DNA from: Glandiceps talaboti
Lineage: Eukaryota > Hemichordata > Enteropneusta > Spengelidae
Assembly (NCBI RefSeq): GCF_964340395.1
Contig: NC_135556.1
Location: 10,988,910-10,998,909, forward strand
Length of the DNA stretch: 10,000 bases
Direction of reading: 5' to 3'
Under the pieces are notes generated by a model. That model was not told the DNA's origin, searched no databases, and saw only the letters and a list, made by a program, of their open reading frames with translations. Shown piece after piece: positions 1-10,000 of this stretch. The stretch's first letter is position 1. Every line of letters begins with the position of its first letter. Both the position numbers and the translations under genes were made by a program.

Positions 1-4305
<4,305 letters not shown>

Positions 4306-4671
4306 GTACATTACACTTTAACACAATATTCAATACATAGGGAGCGTTCAGATTTTACGACGGGGGGGGGGCACAACTAATCGTAGAAGGGATGTATTAT
4401 CTCAATTTAGTGGTCAAAGAATAGTGTCATTTCTTTTACCGAAATGTTTTCATTCGTTGAGCGGAAGGGGAGGTTTGTTTCGAGAAGGGCTCACAAGGAA
4501 GTTAGTATATTTCAGTACAACATACAGAAATTAAAAAATAAAATCGGGCCACCCCTATCCCTCCGGATCCGTAAAAACTACGTGAACGCTCCCCTCTACA
4601 TATACAGTCTGAATTTTGCTGTTTGCCTGTGGACTAGTTGGTTGTCCCATTCATGCACTCACAGAAATAAA
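4306..4671 (+). other. Probable 3' UTR with two AATAAA signals
   Basis: Downstream of the TAA the first AATAAA is at 4537-4542, inside the MITE-like element, and the next at 4666-4671, beyond it. Either could end the transcript. The real 3' end cannot be decided from sequence. Confidence 0.4.
4340..4593. mobile_element. MITE-like element with 11-bp terminal inverted repeats
   Basis: GGGAGCGTTCA at 4340-4350 is repeated as its exact reverse complement at 4583-4593, and similarity continues inward (TTTTACG against CGTAAAA). The element is 254 bp with no transposase, so it is a non-autonomous DNA transposon candidate. It contains a 10-G run (4362-4371) and a CCACCCC/ATCCCTCC segment near the other end. 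Possible target duplication: TACATA at 4334-4339 and again at 4597-4602, the latter 3 bases outside the repeat end, so this is imperfect. The superfamily is not assignable. An ORF from 4444 crosses it and is not considered coding. Confidence 0.7.
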
Positions 4672-4820
4672 TATCCACAATGGAAACCAGTTGGGTTGAA
4701 ACAAATCGTCGTCTGGGTCGAAAAAAATCGTACTATCGTTGCTACAACTTATCGTCTGAGTCAACTAAAATTATATAATTTTTTCATTAAACGTTTTTAA
4801 TTACTAAATCTTTATTGTCC

Positions 4821-4925
4821 GGCACGACTCCCCCCCCGGGGAAGGGGGTACTCTTATAGGATTGTGACCAGGGATGTGCCATCCAAATGGATCACTTTTG
4901 CATTATACAGTCGTAGTAATGATTT
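4821..4925. repeat. Possible degraded interspersed-repeat end
   Basis: A run of 8 C (4830-4837) directly abuts GGGGAAGGGGGTACTC, forming a GC-rich hairpin in otherwise AT-rich DNA. The following segment (GGGATGTGCCATCCAAATGG) resembles, from memory only, the end of a widespread invertebrate repeat. There is no second end here. Confidence 0.3.
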
Positions 4926-5235
4926 CAAAATGAATGTTTACATTTTCTATTGGATCTAAATTGTTTGTCTTTTGAAATAATTCTCTCCACCAATCTCTCT
5001 TTGATATGCATGACTTCATTTGATTTGAACGATTATTGATTCGTTTACTTTAAAATCAAATTATCTCGCAAGACACAGATTATTTTCTACTGTTGCATCA
5101 ATCTGTAAAGTAAATCTAGCTAATTCAGCCAATAAATCAATTGGACTCACTTAACTTATACCTAAAATAAATCTATAGAACTGATTACTTACTTGTTCTA
5201 GACTAGACTAGTTCTGCTTGAACTATTTCTATGGC

Positions 5236-5330
5236 CCTCACCAGGTACAGTTTTTCTTTTCTTTTCTTCTCAGTTGTGTATCATTTTCCCTTTGTGTCTG
5301 GTGAAAATAAATAATATGAATATGAAAACT
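5236..5330 (+). repeat. Possible retroelement 3' tail
   Basis: TCACCAG (5238-5244) and its reverse complement CTGGTGA (5298-5304) enclose a T/C-rich stretch, followed by an A-rich tail with AATAAATAATATGAATATGAA character. A short hairpin plus simple A-rich tail is seen at the 3' end of some non-LTR elements. No reverse-transcriptase coding remains. Confidence 0.25.
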
Positions 5331-5540
5331 ATTATTAAGTGATAACTCATATGCCCTGACTTCTAAACTATATATGATTTACTACTTGATCAAAATTTTT
5401 TAAACATAATAGAGGTAAAATCATTTTTTAACTCAGCTAGTTTGAGGAATAGAAAATAAATTTTTCATTTCTATACTTTTCATACCCATGGAAAAAATCT
5501 ACCTACTATGCACACAATTATTTTTTTTGCCAAACGAAAT

Positions 5541-5579
5541 AGTTATGTCGAGATAACGAGAGAGTTATGTCGAGGTAAT
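5541..5579. repeat. Short tandem pair, 22-bp period
   Basis: AGTTATGTCGAGATAAC at 5541-5557 recurs as AGTTATGTCGAGGTAAT at 5563-5579. The unit contains GTTAT and ATAAC and is partly self-complementary. It may be a remnant of a longer dispersed repeat. Confidence 0.5.
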
Positions 5580-6482
5580 ATGTTATTTTTTTCTCCGGGG
5601 GAAATTTCCCCAAAGTTTATATTTACCATTTGAATTGAAAATTGTAACTAGATAACAAAAATATTTTACTTAAGTTATATTTTTGATTATTCGAAACACT
5701 GTGTAAACTACCCCAGTACCGGTACTCTCAGCACTTTATTTTCGATTTGAAGTTCACACACAAATTTATACAATTTGGGACACAACATAAAATATTCTAA
5801 GTTAAGATTAATTTAAGCAAACGTACAATCGTAATTTCGATATTTTCATTAAGAGTCACGTAATGTAAACTTTATATAATGTATGATTTACAATAATATT
5901 ATGATTTAAAACTCTTTGTACAATTCTTTCATTTCCTAAATTTTAAATAAATGTGTTTAAGTAACATGCAGTGTGATAAATGCCACAAAATAGTGTTCTT
6001 GTCCTTAAATGGTGTGAACATTACATTCTGCCAGCTGTTGAAGATTGGTGACTACTGGTTGCAATGTTACTGCTTTCTGTTAATACCATTGGTGAGTGGA
6101 TCTAGTTTTTCTATTCACATTTATTCACGTAGTTGGCGATAGGTTTTATCAGATATATATATATATATGCAATATTTTAGGTCTTTGTTCATATATAGAT
6201 GTGCATGTATAGTATGTTATATCTAATCAATACAAATTGTACATTTATTGGGTTTAGCTGGTAACCATGGCATTACATGTATATTTAACGTGACAACGTT
6301 GAAATGGACGAATCGATTTGAAATATTAATAAATTGATTAATGGATTATTATTATCTTGTAGAAAAAAAAAGATAAATTCCTTTGTGAAGAACAGGGCAG
6401 CGCGGCTTGCGGGATAGCGTGGTATTGAAGTGTAATACTGGTATTATGTTCACGCTGCGGCATAATGTAATAGCTCGTTCTG

Positions 6483-6483
<1 letters not shown>
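5580..6483. other. Intergenic, no confident gene
   Basis: AT-rich. One cysteine-rich open stretch with exon-like borders lies at 5970-6091 (acceptor ATGCAG, donor GTGAGT after 6091), but it matches no domain I know and is not called as a gene. A short (AT)8 tract lies at 6153-6168. Nothing else identified. Confidence 0.55.
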
Positions 6484-6552
<69 letters not shown>

Positions 6553-6640
6553 ATGTGTGTGTGTGTCTCTGTATGTATGTATGTATGTATGTATGTATGT
6601 ATGTATGTATGTATGTATGTATTTATTTATGTATGTATGT
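6484..6640. repeat. Compound (GT)n / (GTAT)n microsatellite
   Basis: A (GT)n run to about 6536 passes into GTAT units, a short GT/CT interruption, then a longer GTAT tract to about 6640 broken once by TTTATTTA. ORFs on both strands here are repeat translations. Confidence 0.95.
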
Positions 6641-7286
6641 ACGTCTGTTAATGTCTGTGGACACGATATCTCAAAACGTATCGCACCATTTCTGATAAAT
6701 AGATACACATCTGCTTTGTTTATAGGAATCGTAAGAACTGATAAGGTTTTGGTAAACATCCTATGAATATTAATGAGGTTATCAACATTGCACAATTAAT
6801 GATTTTTGCAGGCTTAAGAGTAATATAATTTGCACAAGTAATAGCTTCTTAATTAGGAATTATCTTAAAAATTGAGGTTTCAAATATAAGTGAATAAATT
6901 GGTACATAGCGTGGATGATTATAAACGCATGTGCCCTATAAATCTTGTTTATGAAGTTTTTTTATTTTATTTTAATAAATCATTTGCATAATTAATGATT
7001 TTTGGGAGTTAGGCAAGCTTAGGGAAGCTTCACATTTCATCATTCAGATAAATGTGATTAAGGAGGATCGATTTGTTTTATTTACCGTATTTCACTTCTA
7101 CTGTATCTGCCCGTTCTATTCTCTTTTGTTTATACATAGCATAGGGTGACCACCTTCCTCAACGTAAGGATGTATAGATCTGATACAAACTACAAATTGC
7201 GAACCAACTATTGCCATATTCTGGTGTATTTATATTTTCTGATATTATACTTATTGTTTAACAAGCCCGCCTATATCTGTTTATAT
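6641..7286. other. Intergenic, no gene seen
   Basis: AT-rich DNA. The motif TTAATGATTTTTG occurs twice (about 6797-6809 and 6991-7003), perhaps repeat debris. No exon, RNA gene or complete mobile element recognised. Confidence 0.55.
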
Positions 7287-7287
7287 G

Positions 7288-7289
7288 TC

Positions 7290-7362
<73 letters not shown>
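7288..7362. repeat. (TCTG)n microsatellite, intergenic
   Basis: About 18 TCTG units, the same motif and orientation as the intron 2 tract at 579-723. Confidence 0.95.
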
Positions 7363-7363
<1 letters not shown>

Positions 7364-7371
7364 ACAAACAG

Positions 7372-7536
7372 CATTGTAAAAAAAGTCTCAACAACACTGG
7401 CGAGAAACTGACTCTAAACCATTATGCTATTACTTGCTGTCATTCGAAACACAAATGTGTTACTGAGACTCACAAGAGTTTATTTGAGGTTAGACTCAAT
7501 CGATACACACCCATGCAACGAATGCGCTCTTTTCTG
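7372..7536 (+). other. Exon-like open stretch, unsupported
   Basis: An AG at 7370-7371, preceded by the pyrimidine-rich TCTG tract, and a consensus donor CTG|GTAAGT after 7536 bracket 165 open bases (55 codons, phase 0 at both ends). The peptide has four cysteines but no domain I recognise. The phase differs from the phase 1 introns of gene 1. It could be a decoy, a non-coding exon or part of an unknown gene. Confidence 0.15.
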
Positions 7537-7748
7537 GTAAGTTATACGTAATACTAATATGAACTTAATTAGGCCAATCAGTGATGCGTATGAATCGCAG
7601 TACAATACTTAAAATTGATGGTAATCGATTAATCATTGGCCTATCGAAAAATGTATATTACTTTTCTTTAATAGCAGTAAATAAAGTTAGTAGTTTCATG
7701 CTTCTTGAAACGATTACCGCCTATTTTATGTCACTGTTCACTGGCTCT

Positions 7749-8047
7749 GTTTGATACAACAATTCAGAAACCAGTAAGAAACGCCACATGCTATACTTTT
7801 AGATAGTAAAATTAAACGAATACAGATTCCTGCAACATTTTGTCTAAATGAAATGAACGAACCTGCCGCCACCATGCAGACATGAAATGCAGATATCAAA
7901 ACATTGGCGTCCGTCTGTCTACATCCAGCTGCAGTATGTTTAAACGGTTTATTTCATAATAGACAAAATGTAGCAAGAAATTGCAATCTTGCTATTTTAG
8001 TGTAGAATATGCAGATTTTTTTATTGGTTTTAGTGGCTGTATCAAAC
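7749..8047. repeat. Old imperfect inverted repeat (decayed foldback element)
   Basis: GTTTGATAC at 7749-7757 matches GTATCAAAC at 8039-8047, and the inner 7831-7858 segment matches the reverse complement of 7947-7975 with a few changes. The intervening arm is diverged with indels. The loop is roughly 90 bases. Weak similarity extends a little beyond both ends. It looks like an old MITE or foldback insertion. No target duplication is clear. Confidence 0.6.
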
Positions 8048-8540
8048 ACAACCGGCCATGAAACGGTAAAATGAAACGGGCAGTGCCTCAGTACTGTTCG
8101 GGCAAGGGCTCAAGAGGTGTGAAGCTACTGACTTTGTTTACTTCCCATGCATGATGTATCGCCCCTTTATAATACATTGTAATTATATTTTAGAGAGGTT
8201 GTGTGACGCAAGGTTAGTGAAAATGACTTTTTGTCGGCCCTCTAAACATTACAAATATAACTCTGATGAAATCATCCTGTTTGTTCTTTTAGTAGAACAT
8301 TTATGTACTACAGTAACTTTTATAATTAGTACAAGTTTACCAGTTTAGGCCACAGTTCAGCAAAAACTTTGTAAACATTGCTGGGCTGATAAAGAAGTGT
8401 TTTACATGCAAACAACGAAGTAATATGATGTGTTGTTATGCTTTCAATTTGTATCACCATAACAACAATGGTCATCATTAATAATACTAACCGTGTAGTC
8501 TCTCCATTTGTTAGTGAGTGTGAGTGGGTGTCAGCTCCAT
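8048..8540. other. Upstream region of second gene, little identified
   Basis: No exon, RNA gene or complete repeat recognised. A 65-codon open stretch at 8151-8348 has no recognisable domain. The promoter of the next gene probably lies in or just after this stretch. Confidence 0.45.
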
Positions 8541-8542
8541 GG

Positions 8543-8559
8543 TCACGTGATCACATATG
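8543..8559. promoter_or_regulatory. E-box cluster about 85-100 bp before the start codon
   Basis: TCACGTGA (8543-8550) is a perfect palindrome containing the CACGTG E-box, the type bound by MITF/TFE/USF-class bHLH-ZIP factors. It overlaps GTGATCAC (8547-8554) and is followed by a CATATG E-box (8554-8559). No clear TATA box is seen. CATATACA at about 8593-8600 is a weak candidate. Confidence 0.3.
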
Positions 8560-8643
8560 ACTAAACAACCCTGTACGTCTCATCTACAAATTCATATACA
8601 GTGAATCCAGACAGTATCGTACGTGAAGATTTGCTGCCCTGTC

Positions 8644-9015
8644 ATGTCTTTATCATTGACGGCAATTTATGTTGTCTTAGCTTTGTTCATACGCAGTAAG
8701 CTTAGTCATGGCGAAGAAGTCTTATCCGTAACGATGCCTGAAGTACTTGAACGTGTCAGTCACAAGGACTCTAAGTTGATTTCTCACGTCCAAAGAGTTG
8801 TAGGACGGTCCCAAAACATACTGCTCTGCGTTGATATGTGTAAATCATTGGCTAAAGAGTGTACATCTATTAACTATATGCGATGGACCGAAGAGTGTCA
8901 AATACTCAAGGAGGGTGTTGTGTCGGACGAACTTCACCCTGAACGCGACTGGACTTATGTGAACTTAACTGATGTGCCAGGTTGGTCGACTGGTGATCTT
9001 GGACTGATTAATAAG
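8644..9015 (+). CDS. First coding exon: signal peptide plus PAN/apple domain, secreted protein (partial gene)
   Basis: The ATG at 8644 is the first in-frame ATG in this open stretch (upstream in-frame codons lack ATG) and has G at -3. It starts MSLSLTAIYVVLALFIRS, a plausible signal peptide with cleavage near SHG/EE. Then comes LLCVDMCKSLAKECTSINYMRW followed closely by EECQILK, a PAN/apple pattern of four cysteines with the SINY strand. NLT is a possible N-glycosylation site. I prefer the donor AAG|GTAAAA at 9016 (phase 0). Weaker phase 1 donors at 8981 and 8993 would match the phase of gene 1. The open frame otherwise runs to a TGA at 9112-9114 through low-complexity sequence, probably intron. 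PAN domains often head mosaic secreted proteins. The rest of the gene is downstream. Confidence 0.8.
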
Positions 9016-9964
9016 GTAAAAAGTGGTGGATCTGTAGAGTGGAATTTGAAAAAAAAAACCAAAGTACTTTATGCATTTACTACAAACATTCAAAAATGGA
9101 TATTTGTCACATGAACTTAGCTAAAATCGAGTGTATTACCTTCCTTAAGTAGTCAAGACTTGTTAGTATTCCTATTAGTGGATTTGGGGTTGGTACTCGG
9201 ACCAACTTATGTAAGGTTTTCCTTACTAAAAAGGCAAAGAGGTGATGGGGGGGGGGGGGAAATCGAAGACGTTATGTAAACAATTTTAAAGTGGCCATAT
9301 GGATGAGAATTTGGTATTTATTTTGGATTTTTATTTGATAAAACAGCTTCACTATGTTTTTCTACTTGAAAAAATAATGTGAAATAACATATACCAAGTC
9401 CATGTTCACATCTCAACAAACGGCAAAACATTCAACAGTGTGTAAAATGTTTGTTATTGTACGTACAATAACAAACTTTTTACACTTTTTGCATCTTTTT
9501 GCAATGTATTGAGTTATGAACATGGACTTGGTATATGTTCTTTCGCATTATATTTTCAAGTAGAAAAACATAGTGAAGCTGTTTTATCAAATAAAAATCC
9601 AAAATAAATACCAAATTCTCATCCATATGGCCACTTTAACTGACTTTGACGATGTTGAATTTCAACGTCTACTAGATAGTTTAATAGTTTATAAAAAAAC
9701 AACACCTACCCCTTAAATTGTCAAAGTGAAAGTGTTATGTATGCCTTTACTAGATAAAATTTACAACTGGATTCGTATATCACCGTTTAAATGATACAGG
9801 TGCATTAGAGAATTAATCAAGCACGTACTTTTAAATAACCCCAATCAATCATTTCTTGCTATTCTCTCACCCGTTTCTCGAGGAGATATCTCGGATGAGA
9901 TTATGTGATCTAAATAACTAGAGGAAATCATGTGAAACAAATGTTTTTTATTTCAATACTACAG
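9016..9964 (+). other. Proposed intron 1 of the second gene
   Basis: It runs from the GTAAAA donor to the candidate acceptor at 9964. It contains a 13-G run (9247-9259) and the 354-bp inverted-repeat element. Nothing else is recognised in 9640-9964. Both limits depend on the uncertain splice choices. Confidence 0.4.
9286..9639. mobile_element. 354-bp loop-less inverted repeat, MITE-like, TTAA-bounded
   Basis: The two 177-base arms meet at ACGT (9461-9464) with no spacer. By hand alignment the outer 87 bases of each arm are identical in reverse complement, and all 18 mismatches lie in the inner 90, about 90% overall with no indels. Both ends are TTAA followed inward by AGTGGCCATATGG. TTAA is the target duplicated by piggyBac-type elements, so a piggyBac-like MITE is one reading. 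A foldback element is another. There is no coding capacity. Confidence 0.85.
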
Positions 9965-10000
9965 GAAGTAGAAGTCTTAGAGCAAAATGCCTGTGCTACA
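9965..10000 (+). CDS. Candidate second exon of the PAN gene (truncated by window)
   Basis: A pyrimidine-rich stretch and CTACAG (ends 9964) form a reasonable acceptor. From there phase 0 reads EVEVLEQNACAT, which would follow the phase 0 donor at 9016. Phase 1 reads SRSLRAKCLCY. Only 36 bases are visible, so no domain can be assigned. Confidence 0.3.

Larger units (their letters stand above)
4594..5540. other. Intergenic, AT-rich, with possible repeat fragments
   Basis: No coding exon recognised on either strand. Two repeat-like pieces are listed separately (4821-4925 and 5236-5330). The rest is AT-rich with short homopolymers. Confidence 0.6.

Noticed and set aside
4444-4800. 118-codon ORF downstream of the FReD stop
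   Set aside because: It starts inside the MITE-like element, crosses its end and has no recognisable domain.
6255-6275. RFX-type X-box (GGTAACCATGGCA) in the intergenic region
   Set aside because: Only the first half-site fits; the second half deviates from RGYAAC.
6352-6795. His-Thr repeat ORF (-) and Cys-Val repeat ORF (+)
   Set aside because: Translations of the GT/GTAT microsatellite.
8623-8643. Earlier start of the PAN gene at 8623
   Set aside because: The codon there is GTG; the first ATG in frame is 8644, which directly precedes the hydrophobic signal peptide.
9016-9114. PAN gene ending as a short single-exon protein at the TGA 9112-9114
   Set aside because: The tail is low complexity with a Lys run from an A tract, and a good donor lies at 9016; an intron is more likely, though not proven.

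Overview
This is eukaryotic, animal-type genomic DNA. Short exons with GT-AG borders are split by introns full of long microsatellites, and MITE-like inverted repeats lie between and inside the genes. The protein modules (thrombospondin type 1, scavenger receptor cysteine-rich, sushi, fibrinogen-related and PAN/apple) are typical of large secreted-protein families in marine invertebrates such as amphioxus, hemichordates, sea urchins, molluscs and brachiopods. The sequence alone does not identify the species. I see no bacterial, phage or viral genes.

Layout. Positions 1-4305 (+) hold the 3' part of a mosaic gene. Seven exons (1-76, 350-484, 988-1149, 1937-2092, 2217-2381, 2847-3002, 3650-4305) join into one open frame of 502 codons including the stop. 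All six introns are phase 1. The predicted domain order is TSP1 (tail only), TSP1 (4 cysteines), SRCR (4 cysteines), TSP1 (6 cysteines), sushi/CCP, then a C-terminal fibrinogen-related domain (FReD). The gene starts upstream of the window. Three introns carry long microsatellites: TCTG in intron 2, TA in intron 3, and ACC/ATC in intron 6.

Positions 4306-8640 are the 3' UTR followed by intergenic sequence. A 254-bp MITE-like element begins 34 bp after the stop codon and carries an AATAAA. Further on are a degraded GC-run repeat, a possible retroelement tail, a short tandem repeat, GT/GTAT and TCTG microsatellites, an old imperfect inverted repeat (7749-8047) and two unconvincing exon-like ORFs.

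Positions 8644-9015 (+) are the first coding exon of a second gene, with a signal peptide and a PAN/apple domain. Its proposed first intron contains a 354-bp inverted repeat with no loop (9286-9639), bounded by TTAA. A candidate second exon begins at 9965.

The two genes share orientation and belong to the same class of secreted, cysteine-rich recognition or adhesion proteins. They may be members of a local tandem family (inference). The most notable points are the unusual domain order of gene 1, the coordinated loss of one SRCR disulfide pair, a 9-residue insertion next to the FReD ligand-pocket cysteine, and the two MITE-like elements.
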